Assembly: GCF_016865445.1 (NCBI RefSeq) | Contig: NZ_AP024412.1 | Span: 620,001-684,000, forward strand | Length of the DNA stretch: 64,000 nucleotides | Origin: Mariniplasma anaerobium | GTDB lineage: Bacteria > Bacillota_I > Bacilli_A > Acholeplasmatales > Acholeplasmataceae | Direction: 5' to 3' | Shown here: in pieces, positions 17,597-25,818 of the stretch | How positions within the stretch are numbered: the first letter of the stretch is position 1 | Layout: the number at the start of each line of letters is the position of its first letter | Made by a program: the position numbers and the translations under genes | The notes under the pieces: model-generated | Databases searched by the model: none | Told to the model about the DNA's origin: nothing | Seen by the model: only the letters and a program-made list of their open reading frames with translations

Positions 17597-17865
17597 TTGA
17601 AGTTATGGATATTGTGGTTTTTTCTTTAATGGGTTTTGGTATTTTATTTACCTTAGTTAGAATGATTAAAGGTCCAAAATTGAGTGATAGAGTTGTATCA
17701 CTTGATACGTTTAATATGATTGTTATTGGTGTAATCGTCGTATTAGCATCTGTATTTAAGAGCAGTTTATATTTAGATATAGCCATTGTTTATGCTATAT
17801 TGGCTTTTCTTGAAACAGTTGTATTTTCTAGATATTTGGAGGGTAAAAACTATGGAAATAATTAG
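17593..17865 (+). CDS. mbsB: MbsB/MrpF-like antiporter subunit
   Basis: A 90-residue MrpF family protein with three membrane segments. The loop LVRMIKGPKLSDRVVSLDTFN (about 17-37) is the MrpF signature (R-x-x-x-G-P-x-x-x-D-R-V-x-x-x-D). Its ATG overlaps the previous stop (ATGA), giving translational coupling. It is a structural part of the ion-translocating module. Confidence 0.92.
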   Translation: MIEVMDIVVFSLMGFGILFTLVRMIKGPKLSDRVVSLDTFNMIVIGVIVVLASVFKSSLYLDIAIVYAILAFLETVVFSRYLEGKNYGNN

Positions 17866-18181
17866 TTATGTTTTTATGACTATAGGAGGCTTATTCTTCT
17901 TTTTAGGTGGACTTGGTGTACTAAGAATGCCAGACACGTTTAATCGAATTCAAGCGGGCACTAAAGCAACTACTTTAGGAGCTTTTTCGATTTTGATAGG
18001 TGTTGCATTTGCGAATCCTAGTTGGACAGCAAAGATTATATTAATTATTGTCTTTATTGCTATTTCTAATCCAATTGGATCAAGTGTAATTGCTAAAGCG
18101 ACATATAAATCAAATAATATACCAGATAATTTGGTTATAGATGATTTGAAAGATAGAGGTGAAGATCATGACAACGTTTGA
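17852..18181 (+). CDS. mbsC: MbsC/MrpG-like antiporter subunit
   Basis: A 109-residue MrpG family protein. GLFFFLGGLGVLRMPDTFNR precedes QAGTKATTLG, the family signature with L-R-M-P-D. There are three membrane segments. The start is ATG 17852, with GGAGGG at 17838-17843; an upstream in-frame start inside mbsB is rejected. It overlaps mbsB by 14 bases. Confidence 0.92.
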   Translation: MEIISYVFMTIGGLFFFLGGLGVLRMPDTFNRIQAGTKATTLGAFSILIGVAFANPSWTAKIILIIVFIAISNPIGSSVIAKATYKSNNIPDNLVIDDLKDRGEDHDNV

Positions 18182-18419
18182 TATCATTTCTTTAGTTGTA
18201 GGAGTCTTATTATTAGTCATAGCTTTTCTAGCTATTAATTCTAAGAAACCAATTAAAGCAGTCATATTTTTATCAGCTTTAAGTATGCTAGCAGTTGTAT
18301 CTTTTGTTTTAATGAAAGCTCCTGATGTAGCTATTACTGAAGCTGTTATCGGTAGTGGTCTAGTAACTGCTCTATTTGTTTTCACTCTATTATCTGTAGA
18401 AAAGAGGGAAGCAAAATGA
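18168..18419 (+). CDS. mbsD: MbsD, DUF4040/MrpA-C-terminal-like subunit
   Basis: An 83-residue three-helix membrane protein corresponding to part of the C-terminal extension of MrpA (DUF4040). In archaeal Mbh/Mbs complexes this is a separate subunit D. LMKAPDVAITEAVIGSGLVTALFV is the family motif (P-D-V-A-x-T-E-A), with a conserved membrane glutamate. The start is ATG 18168, with GAGGTG at 18156-18161. It overlaps both neighbours. Confidence 0.9.
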   Translation: MTTFDIISLVVGVLLLVIAFLAINSKKPIKAVIFLSALSMLAVVSFVLMKAPDVAITEAVIGSGLVTALFVFTLLSVEKREAK

Positions 18420-19129
18420 AAAATCTATTTGGTTTAGTAATTTCAATTATTCTTGGAGTCATTATTATCTTAGCTTTAAGTAATAGTGCATCGTTTCCTA
18501 AATTTGGAGAAGTAGATTTAGCTGATAGAGTTTCTGATCAATATCTTGACCAAGCTAATATTGATGATGTAGGATCTGCTAATATCGTAACTGCAGTAGT
18601 AGTTGGATATCGTGGATTTGATACATTAGGTGAAGTTACAGTGTTATTAATAAGTGCTTTAGGTGTTGCGTTAATACTTGGTGGATCTGGTAAACAAAAA
18701 CGACTTGATTTAAAATTTAAACCTAATTTTATGTTAAGAGTAGGATCAAAAGTATTATTTGTTATTATTTTAATGACAAGTTTATATATCATTCTTCATG
18801 GTCATTTAACTCCTGGTGGAGGTTTCCCTGGTGGAGCTATCATTGCAAGTGCTATTTTATTGATGTATCTTGCTGATGATCAATTCAGAAGTAATATTAA
18901 AGGATTTAAGATTTTAGAAGGAACTGCAGGTAGTCTATTTGTCATTATCGGATTGCTTGGATTATTGTTTGCCAATTATTTCTTACAAAACTTTATACCT
19001 GTTGGAACAGTCGGTTCACTATTAAGTGCTGGTATCATTCCAATCATTTATGTATTAATAGGGTTAAAAGTTGGTAGTGAAATATCTGGAATCGTAGATA
19101 ACTTCCTTACAGAGGAGGAACTTATATGA
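18416..19129 (+). CDS. mbsF: MbsF, fused MbhE-like and MrpB-like subunit
   Basis: A 237-residue membrane protein that joins two modules. The N-terminal part has VGYRGFDTLGEVTVLLISA (about 61-80), the MbhE/MrpA-C-terminal motif. The C-terminal part has LHGHLTPGGGFPGGAI (about 123-138), the MrpB signature. The same E-F fusion explains why the archaeal mbx/mbs cluster has no separate E gene. It overlaps mbsD at ATGA. The ribosome-binding site GAGGGAAG is inside mbsD. Confidence 0.9.
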   Translation: MKNLFGLVISIILGVIIILALSNSASFPKFGEVDLADRVSDQYLDQANIDDVGSANIVTAVVVGYRGFDTLGEVTVLLISALGVALILGGSGKQKRLDLKFKPNFMLRVGSKVLFVIILMTSLYIILHGHLTPGGGFPGGAIIASAILLMYLADDQFRSNIKGFKILEGTAGSLFVIIGLLGLLFANYFLQNFIPVGTVGSLLSAGIIPIIYVLIGLKVGSEISGIVDNFLTEEELI

Positions 19130-19461
19130 TACAATATGCAGCTATAATCTTATTCGTGTTTGGTTTTTATGGTCTATTGACTAATAAAAATGTTATTAAG
19201 ATGATTATTTCATTAAACATTATGGAAATCGGTTTAAATATATTCATCATCAGTATTGGATTTGTTTATGATGGGATTGCTCCTATTATTTCTTCTACAG
19301 TTGATGCAGGGTTAATTTATGTAGATCCTCTTCCTCAAGCATTGGTTTTAACAGCAATTGTTATTGGTGTAGGAACTACAGCGCTAGCTTTAGCAGTAGC
19401 AAAAAGTATTTATTCAAAACATCATACATTTGATTTAGATGAAGTGGAGGAAGCACTATGA
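19126..19461 (+). CDS. mbsG: MbsG/MrpC (NuoK-like) subunit
   Basis: A 111-residue protein with three membrane helices, family MrpC/NuoK. KMIISLNIMEIGLNIFIISIG carries the conserved membrane glutamate, and DPLPQALVLTAIVIGVGTTA is the family hallmark (D-P-L-x-Q-A-L-x-L-T-A-I-V-I). It overlaps both neighbours at ATGA. It contributes to the ion path. Confidence 0.93.
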   Translation: MIQYAAIILFVFGFYGLLTNKNVIKMIISLNIMEIGLNIFIISIGFVYDGIAPIISSTVDAGLIYVDPLPQALVLTAIVIGVGTTALALAVAKSIYSKHHTFDLDEVEEAL

Positions 19462-20834
19462 GCGCGATACTATTAATTGCAATTCCGCTTTTAGCGGCAT
19501 TCTTATCCATTATGTTAAAGAAGTTTGCACCATATCTTTTATTAGGTGTCGGAGTCTTTAATGTTGTTTTATTATTTTTAATTCCTGAAGGGTTTGTTAT
19601 CCTTGGTGGATTTAATCAACCTTTAGGTATTAATTTATTACTTGATACGTATTCAAAGATAGCTTTAATGCTCGTTAATGCAGTGGTTGTTGTTATTGCG
19701 TTTGTAAATATTAAAGAGTACAGTAAGTTTTCAAGTATATTATTAATTGCAATTGCAGGATTAAATGGGTTAATCTTAACTAATGATTTATTTAACTTGT
19801 ATGTATTTTTAGAAATATCTGCAATTGCAGCTTATTTGATCTCAACATCAAATAAGAAACCTGTTAAGACATTTCATTATATAATTATAGGCGCTGTTGG
19901 AAGTAGTTTATTCTTGTTTGGAGTCGTTATTTTATATGCAATGTTTGGAACTCTAAATATGGTTGATTTAATTCAAAAAATACAATTAACCAATAATTAT
20001 TCACAACTTATTTTGCCTTTCTTATTAATGTTTATAGGTCTTGGAGTAGAAGTGAAATTACTTCCTTTCAACTCTTGGGTTAAAGGCGTTTTAGGTGAAT
20101 CTAATACGTTGTCTGGTCCTATGATAGCTAGTGCTTATGCAGCAGCTTTTGGATTTGTATTAGGTAGATTGATTACTAATTTATTCTTATTTGAAGGATC
20201 ATTATTAACAGTTGTTACGGTTATTCTAGCTGTAGGTATTGTTATGGGTGATTTAATGGCGTTTGCATCTAACAAGGCAAGAGAGATATTACTTTATAGC
20301 TCTGTTGCACAAGCAGCGATTGTTGCGATGCTATTTGTTAATGGTATTGTCATATGGGCTGTATATTTGATAGTTGCTAATGCACTAAGTAAGTTAGTTA
20401 TGTTCTTAGTTGTTAATAAAGCAGTTAAAGATGTTGGTAGTGATGAAGTTAATAAACTACAAGGATTATTTTCTAAAAATGTTATAGTAGGTCTAGCTTT
20501 TACTTTGGTAACTTTAAGTGTTATGGGATTGCCTTTATTAGTTGGCTTTACGTTAAAGTTAAGATATTTAACAGAACTTGCGAGTCTTAATCAAATTTGG
20601 CTTATTGCAGTGATCTTAGTTGCTTCACTTATTGAAGGTATATATTTTGTTAAACTCTTATTGAAACTCTGGTATGAAGGACAAGAGAAAGTAGAAGTTA
20701 AATATAATGTCACTTTTAAAGTTGTGTTTGTTATTATCGCAATTGCTTTATTGACATTTGGTACATACTCAACACCTTTAAACAACTTAGATGATTCTAT
20801 AGATACGATTACGGAGGTGGTTAATAATGGCTAA
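19458..20834 (+). CDS. mbsH: MbsH/MrpD (NuoN-like) antiporter subunit
   Basis: A 458-residue antiporter-like subunit with about 14 membrane helices. LFNLYVFLEISAIAAYLI (about 115-132) carries the conserved helix-5 glutamate. GVEVKLLPFNSWVKGVLGES (about 196-215) carries the helix-7 lysine and the broken helix. LLYSSVAQA (about 277-285) is the conserved segment after the second set. This is one of two antiporter-like subunits here, as in Mbs (H and H') and unlike Mbh, which has one. Confidence 0.93.
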   Translation: MSAILLIAIPLLAAFLSIMLKKFAPYLLLGVGVFNVVLLFLIPEGFVILGGFNQPLGINLLLDTYSKIALMLVNAVVVVIAFVNIKEYSKFSSILLIAIAGLNGLILTNDLFNLYVFLEISAIAAYLISTSNKKPVKTFHYIIIGAVGSSLFLFGVVILYAMFGTLNMVDLIQKIQLTNNYSQLILPFLLMFIGLGVEVKLLPFNSWVKGVLGESNTLSGPMIASAYAAAFGFVLGRLITNLFLFEGSLLTVVTVILAVGIVMGDLMAFASNKAREILLYSSVAQAAIVAMLFVNGIVIWAVYLIVANALSKLVMFLVVNKAVKDVGSDEVNKLQGLFSKNVIVGLAFTLVTLSVMGLPLLVGFTLKLRYLTELASLNQIWLIAVILVASLIEGIYFVKLLLKLWYEGQEKVEVKYNVTFKVVFVIIAIALLTFGTYSTPLNNLDDSIDTITEVVNNG

Positions 20835-22653
20835 TATTGAATTATTGATTTTATTTCTAGCTGGGTCAGCTTTGATTAGTTATGTGTTAACAAGATTTAA
20901 TGCAAATATTGGGTCGTTTTTCACAATATTTGTAACAATGTTTGTATTTGTATCACTTGCTGGTTTTGGATTTGCGATGAATTTAGATACAACCGTTAAT
21001 TATTTACCGGGATTCACTTTTTCACAGTCATATCTTGGGTTTTATTTTGTAATCATTATTACCTTTGTTTATTTAATGGTAAGTTTCTTCCATCCTTATT
21101 TTATAAATAAATTTAAATATAGAAGTTCTTATAATTTCTTATTCTTATTAAGCTTAGCAGGTATTATTGGGGCATTTTATACAAATAACTTCCTACAATT
21201 ATTTTTCTTCTTTGAATTAGTTATTTGGACAACAATGTTCTTGATTCCTCAAGGTAAGAGTAGAGAAGCAGCGGTTTCCTATTTTGGATTTTCACTTGCT
21301 GGATCGGTTGCGTTATTATTGGGTATCTTTATGATATTTAGCCAAACTGGAACATTTGATATCAATGCAGGATTAGCTGGTTTAAGTGGAACAACATCAG
21401 TTATTGTATTTATATTGTTCTTAATTGCAGCATTTGCAAAACTTGGAGCTTTTCCACTTCATATTTGGCTTCCTATTGCACATGGTAATGCACCACATCC
21501 ATTTTCTCCAGTTTTATCTGGAGCATTGGTTAAATTAGGTGCGTTTATTGCAATATTTGCATTAATAAAAATTGCACCAAACACACAAACCATTGGAGTT
21601 CTTGATTTACCTCTTGGACATTATATGGTAGCCCTATTAGGTGGCCTATCTATTATCTTTGGGACTTTAATGGCGATCAAAGAAGATGATGCAAAGAAAT
21701 TGTTAGCTTATTCTTCTATGAGTCATGGCGGTTATATATTAGTTGCATTTAGTTTAATGAACGGTCTAGCATTTGCTGGTGGACTATATCATATCTTAGC
21801 ACATGCACTTGCTAGTGCAGGAGCATTTATGGCAATTGCAGCAGTCGCTAGAGTGACTGGCACAACTAAGATGAAAGAAATGGGTGGTATGATTCATAAA
21901 ATGCCTATTACTTATCTAGCTTATTTGATTGCAATTATCTCTATGGCAGGTATTCCACCAATGGGAGGATTCATTTCTAAATGGATTATCTTCCAGGCAG
22001 TTATTGATAAAGGGTTAATCTTTGTTGGTATAGCAGTATTCTTTGGTAGTATTGGTTCATTCTTATACGTGTTTAGACCTTTAGCAGCATTATTCTTAGG
22101 TCAAGAATTAACAGAATATAAACATGTTAAAGAAGCACCAATCTTAATGTTGATTCCAACATTTATCATTATGGGATTAAATATATATACTGGTGTATTT
22201 CCAGCGAAAATATTAGATTTTATAAACAAAATCATTGTAGAAGTTGGCTACGTTCCAATTAGCGTTTCTACATATGCAATTACTGGAGCAAACGATAGTA
22301 TTCTTAATCCAGGATTGATTAGTTTAGTATTTGGCATTGGTGTATTAATTGCGTTTATCATTTTCATCTTATTGAAAAAATCAAGAAAAGTTGAACTAAT
22401 GGATACATATACTGCAGCTAACTTTGTACATGATGAACATCTATTACATTACACAACTGATTTTTATGCTCCTTTAGAAAGACTTTATGAGAAACAAAGT
22501 AATTGGATGACGTTATTCTATCAAGCTTTAGCTCAAAAAGTAAAAGATTTAGGTAGTTTTTGTAAGTATCTGTTTATGTCAAATCACATAGGTAGGACTT
22601 TACTGTGGATTATGCTTATCATAATTGCACTATTGTGGGGTGAAGCACTATGA
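20827..22653 (+). CDS. mbsH2: MbsH' second antiporter-like subunit (NuoL/M family)
   Basis: A 608-residue NuoL/M-family subunit. LQLFFFFELVIWTTMFLIP carries the conserved glutamate. KLGAFPLHIWLPIAHGNAPHPFSPVLSG is the diagnostic antiporter loop (the stretch at about 211-238). KLLAYSSMSHGGYILV and YHILAHALASAGAF follow. A C-terminal amphipathic extension ends in membrane segments. It overlaps mbsH by 8 bases. Its presence matches subunit H' of the archaeal Mbs complex. Confidence 0.92.
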   Translation: MANIELLILFLAGSALISYVLTRFNANIGSFFTIFVTMFVFVSLAGFGFAMNLDTTVNYLPGFTFSQSYLGFYFVIIITFVYLMVSFFHPYFINKFKYRSSYNFLFLLSLAGIIGAFYTNNFLQLFFFFELVIWTTMFLIPQGKSREAAVSYFGFSLAGSVALLLGIFMIFSQTGTFDINAGLAGLSGTTSVIVFILFLIAAFAKLGAFPLHIWLPIAHGNAPHPFSPVLSGALVKLGAFIAIFALIKIAPNTQTIGVLDLPLGHYMVALLGGLSIIFGTLMAIKEDDAKKLLAYSSMSHGGYILVAFSLMNGLAFAGGLYHILAHALASAGAFMAIAAVARVTGTTKMKEMGGMIHKMPITYLAYLIAIISMAGIPPMGGFISKWIIFQAVIDKGLIFVGIAVFFGSIGSFLYVFRPLAALFLGQELTEYKHVKEAPILMLIPTFIIMGLNIYTGVFPAKILDFINKIIVEVGYVPISVSTYAITGANDSILNPGLISLVFGIGVLIAFIIFILLKKSRKVELMDTYTAANFVHDEHLLHYTTDFYAPLERLYEKQSNWMTLFYQALAQKVKDLGSFCKYLFMSNHIGRTLLWIMLIIIALLWGEAL

Positions 22654-23555
22654 TCTTAAATTTATTATTAGGCGTAGGTATTGCATTATTTGGTTTTGTT
22701 TTACAAACTTCACTTGCGGGTGTTAATCGTAAAATCATCGGAAGATTGCAAAAACGTCATGGACCTAAATGGTACCAAGAATTCATTGATATCTTTAAAT
22801 TATTATCTAAAAGAAGTGTTACACATGGTTGGATCTTTGATTTTGGTGTAATTATGGCTCTTGGTGGTATCATTGGTACTGCTATGTTTATGCCACTGAC
22901 AACATCATTCTTAGCTTTTGAAACTTTTGATAATTTCTTTATCTTTGTATATTTAATAGCAGTTGGTATGTTAGGTATGGCAATGAGTGCAAGTGGATCA
23001 GGTAATCCATGGGCAAGTATTGGAGTTATGAGAGCTTTAACAACAATGTTAGCTTATGAAGTTCCATTTTTGGTAGTCATTTTAACAATTATTAAATTAG
23101 CTGATTCGAGTTCTTTAACTCAAATTGCATTATATCAACAAATGGCTGGTAACAATTGGTTTATCATTGCATTGCCACTTGGTGGTATCGTAGCTGTATT
23201 GGCTTTAATGGGTATGCTTGGTAAGAAACCATTTGAAACATATATCGCTCCTGCAGAAATTGCGTCAGGTCCGATGGTTGAATATGGTGGAAAACAACTA
23301 GGTATGTTATTCATTATGCATGAAATTACAGTTTTTATTGAAGTTAGTTTATTTGTTCACCTTTTCTTAGGTGGTGCATCAAATATATTTATCTTCTTAA
23401 TTAAGTACGCTGTCGTTTATACATTTGTAAATCTTATTTCAAATGTTAATGGACGATTTAAAATTGATCAGGTTGTTTTATTCTTCTACAAATGGCCATT
23501 ATTAATGGCTGTTGTACAAGCAATCATAGCAATCTATTTTGGATGGGTGATATAA
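22650..23555 (+). CDS. mbsM: MbsM (NuoH-like) membrane subunit
   Basis: A 301-residue NuoH/complex I subunit 1 homologue that connects the soluble arm to the membrane arm. RKIIGRLQKRHGPKWYQEFIDIFKLL is the N-terminal NuoH loop (R-x-Q-x-R-x-G-P, D-x-x-K). ALTTMLAYEVPFLV and APAEIASGPMVEYGGKQLGM carry conserved Glu residues near the quinone-site equivalent. It overlaps the previous stop at ATGA. Confidence 0.93.
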   Translation: MILNLLLGVGIALFGFVLQTSLAGVNRKIIGRLQKRHGPKWYQEFIDIFKLLSKRSVTHGWIFDFGVIMALGGIIGTAMFMPLTTSFLAFETFDNFFIFVYLIAVGMLGMAMSASGSGNPWASIGVMRALTTMLAYEVPFLVVILTIIKLADSSSLTQIALYQQMAGNNWFIIALPLGGIVAVLALMGMLGKKPFETYIAPAEIASGPMVEYGGKQLGMLFIMHEITVFIEVSLFVHLFLGGASNIFIFLIKYAVVYTFVNLISNVNGRFKIDQVVLFFYKWPLLMAVVQAIIAIYFGWVI

Positions 23556-23556
23556 T

Positions 23557-24135
23557 ATGAAAAGCACAAAATTTACACCGGCAAGCAAATTGTCGAAGGC
23601 AGAAATAGATCGTAAATGGTGGGAAGTTGGTGATTTCTTCAGAAGAAACTCACTCTGGATGTTAATGTATTGTACAGGATGTTGTGCAATAGAATTACCA
23701 CCTGCAATGACATCAGCTTATGATATGGAACGTTTAGGTATGGGGCCAATGGCTACACCTAGACAAGCTGATATTTTGTTAGTATCAGGTTATTTATCAT
23801 TAAAGACATTAAGAAGACTTATTTATACATACGAACAAATGAGTGAACCAAGATATGTGGTTGCTCTTGGTAGTTGTCCTATCAATGGTGGTATTTATCA
23901 TGACTCTCATGCTGTTATTAATAAATTAGATCAATATATTCCTGTAGATGTATATGTTGCAGGATGTATGCCTAATACAGAATCAGTTATGAATGGATTT
24001 GTAGATTTAATGGATCAAATTAAGAGAAAAACAGCTGTTGGTTGGAAAAAATATCATGAAAATAATGCATGGTATAAAGAAAATCAAAAAACTTCACTTG
24101 GGGAGGTAGTTGTCCATGACGAATTCCATGAATAA
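23557..24135 (+). CDS. mbsJ: MbsJ (NuoB-like) [4Fe-4S] small subunit
   Basis: A 192-residue NuoB/hydrogenase-small-subunit homologue. It holds the proximal [4Fe-4S] cluster, with cysteines in YCTGCCAIELPP (about 39-44), LGSCPINGG (about 108) and VAGCMPN (about 138). All four ligand positions appear present. GMGPMATPRQADILLVSG is also conserved. In the archaeal Mbs complex this cluster lies next to the altered catalytic pocket of subunit L. Confidence 0.94.
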   Translation: MKSTKFTPASKLSKAEIDRKWWEVGDFFRRNSLWMLMYCTGCCAIELPPAMTSAYDMERLGMGPMATPRQADILLVSGYLSLKTLRRLIYTYEQMSEPRYVVALGSCPINGGIYHDSHAVINKLDQYIPVDVYVAGCMPNTESVMNGFVDLMDQIKRKTAVGWKKYHENNAWYKENQKTSLGEVVVHDEFHE

Positions 24136-24706
24136 TATAGAGTTTGTAAATGATTTAGTTAAGGGGACTGTTGAAGTTGTTAAAAGCGAAGTTATTGATA
24201 AATTCCAAGTAAGCTTTGAAATTAAGAAAAATGAAGTTCATTTATTATTAACAAAATTAAAGAGTGCTGGTTGGATTCAATTATCTTATTTAAGTGCAAT
24301 TGATTGGTTAGAAGAAAATAAGTTTGAATTAATTTATATTTTAATGAATTGGGAGAAACCAGTATATATTCAAGTTAGAACAAAAATAGATAGAGAAAAT
24401 CCAGTTATGGATTCTATACTACCAATTTTTGGTGGTGCTAAATATTACGAAAGAGAAGCACATGAATTTTTTGGAATTGCTTTTCCTGGAAATCCTGATT
24501 ATGAAAAACAACTTATTCTTGAAGGCTGGGATGATATTCCACCTTTGAGAAAAGACTTTGATCCAAAAGCTTATAGTGATAAGAAATTCCCTCAAAGAGA
24601 TTATCCTCAAGACTATTCAGTTAAGGATCCAAAGGAAAGTAAACAAGCAAAAAGAGAAGCTAGAAAACAAAGAGCTGAATCTTTAAGAGGAGGTAAAAAA
24701 CAATGA
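24116..24706 (+). CDS. mbsK: MbsK (NuoC-like) subunit
   Basis: A 196-residue NuoC-family soluble subunit. It contains YLSAIDWLEENKFELIYIL and the signature YYEREAHEFFGIAFPGNPD (E-R-E-x-x-x-x-F-G-I), followed by LRKDF. The C-terminal 35 residues are a basic, glutamate-rich tail (KESKQAKREARKQRAES) not usual for NuoC. The start is ATG 24116 after GGGAGG. It overlaps mbsJ by 20 bases. Confidence 0.92.
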   Translation: MTNSMNNIEFVNDLVKGTVEVVKSEVIDKFQVSFEIKKNEVHLLLTKLKSAGWIQLSYLSAIDWLEENKFELIYILMNWEKPVYIQVRTKIDRENPVMDSILPIFGGAKYYEREAHEFFGIAFPGNPDYEKQLILEGWDDIPPLRKDFDPKAYSDKKFPQRDYPQDYSVKDPKESKQAKREARKQRAESLRGGKKQ

Positions 24707-25809
24707 AACAAATGAAATTGTTTTTAGGTCCTCAACATCCTGGTATGCATGGTAATGCATCTGTTCATATGTTTGTCGATGGAGATATTATTAAAAAATC
24801 ATATTTATTACCAGGTATGTTACATCGTGGATTTGAAAAAGCTATGGAAAGAAAACTATGGGTTCAAAACATTAGTTTAATACCTAGAGTTTGTGTTCCT
24901 GAGCCAGATATAAATGAAATGGCATATGCAATTGGTGCTGAAAAATTATTAAAATTAGAAGTTCCTGAACGTGCACATTGGATTAGAATGATTATTCTTG
25001 AATTTGCTAGAATATCATCACATCTCATGTCATATGGTGGCCTTGGTGGCCCAACAGGAAATTATACCTTAATGTATCATGCACATGCAGACAGAAACTT
25101 AATTCTTGATATCTTTGAACAAATCACAGGTGCTAGAGTTTATCACCAATACATCGTTATTGGTGGTGTAAGACAAGACTTACCTAAAGGTATTGAAAAA
25201 GACATGCATGAGTTTCTTGACAGTTTAGAATCAAGACTTGGTGAGTATCGTGACTTAGGTGTTGATAACCCATCTATTATTAAGCGTATAAAGGATACTA
25301 TTATGCTTCCTAAAGAAGTTGTTTGGGATTTAGGTGTTACAGGTATTGGTATGAGATCAGCTGTAGGTAAAGCTTATGATTTACGTAAAGTCATGCCTTA
25401 TGCAAGATATGATCAAGTAGAATTTGAAGTACCTACATCTACATATAGCGATGCTAGATGTAGAGTAGATATAAAAATAAAAGAAATTCAACAATCAATA
25501 AATATTATTAGACAGTGTTTAGCTAAAATGCCTGAGGGTGAAGTTAGAGTTAAACCAGGTAGAGGACAGTCTATGCGTTGGACAGTTCCTAAAGGATATG
25601 TATATAGCCCTATAGAATCTTCTAGGGGTGAATTTGGATATTATATGGTTTCAAACGGTGGGACTAATCCTTATCGTATAGGTGTTCGTGGCGCTAGTTA
25701 TCCGCAAGGATTACTAGGTATTGAAAAATATATGCCAGGAACAAGAATTGATGACGCTGCCCTATGGGTAGACACGATGGGTGTATGTTCCCCAGAGATA
25801 GATCGGTAG
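24703..25809 (+). CDS. mbsL: MbsL (NuoD-like) catalytic subunit lacking NiFe cysteines
   Basis: A 368-residue NuoD/hydrogenase-large-subunit homologue. FLGPQHPGMHGN opens the protein, and ISSHLMSYGGLGGPTGNY is typical of the family. NiFe hydrogenases need two CxxC motifs, R-x-C-G-x-C near the N-terminus and D-P-C-x-x-C at the C-terminus. Here the first reads RVCVPEP and the last GVCSPEIDR. Only the first cysteine of each pair is kept, and the second is glutamate in both (C-x-P-E). It therefore cannot bind a normal NiFe centre and is not a hydrogenase. Loss of half the cysteines is reported for the archaeal sulfane-sulfur reductase subunit MbsL/MbxL, which fits the gene order. The substrate (polysulfide or other) is inferred. 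Confidence 0.9.
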   Translation: MKQMKLFLGPQHPGMHGNASVHMFVDGDIIKKSYLLPGMLHRGFEKAMERKLWVQNISLIPRVCVPEPDINEMAYAIGAEKLLKLEVPERAHWIRMIILEFARISSHLMSYGGLGGPTGNYTLMYHAHADRNLILDIFEQITGARVYHQYIVIGGVRQDLPKGIEKDMHEFLDSLESRLGEYRDLGVDNPSIIKRIKDTIMLPKEVVWDLGVTGIGMRSAVGKAYDLRKVMPYARYDQVEFEVPTSTYSDARCRVDIKIKEIQQSINIIRQCLAKMPEGEVRVKPGRGQSMRWTVPKGYVYSPIESSRGEFGYYMVSNGGTNPYRIGVRGASYPQGLLGIEKYMPGTRIDDAALWVDTMGVCSPEIDR

Positions 25810-25818
25810 GTGGATAAT

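Noticed and set aside
24703-25809. Calling the complex a membrane-bound NiFe hydrogenase
   Set aside because: Both CxxC motifs that hold NiFe have lost their second cysteine, the cluster has two antiporter-like subunits, and no hydrogenase maturation genes are in the window.
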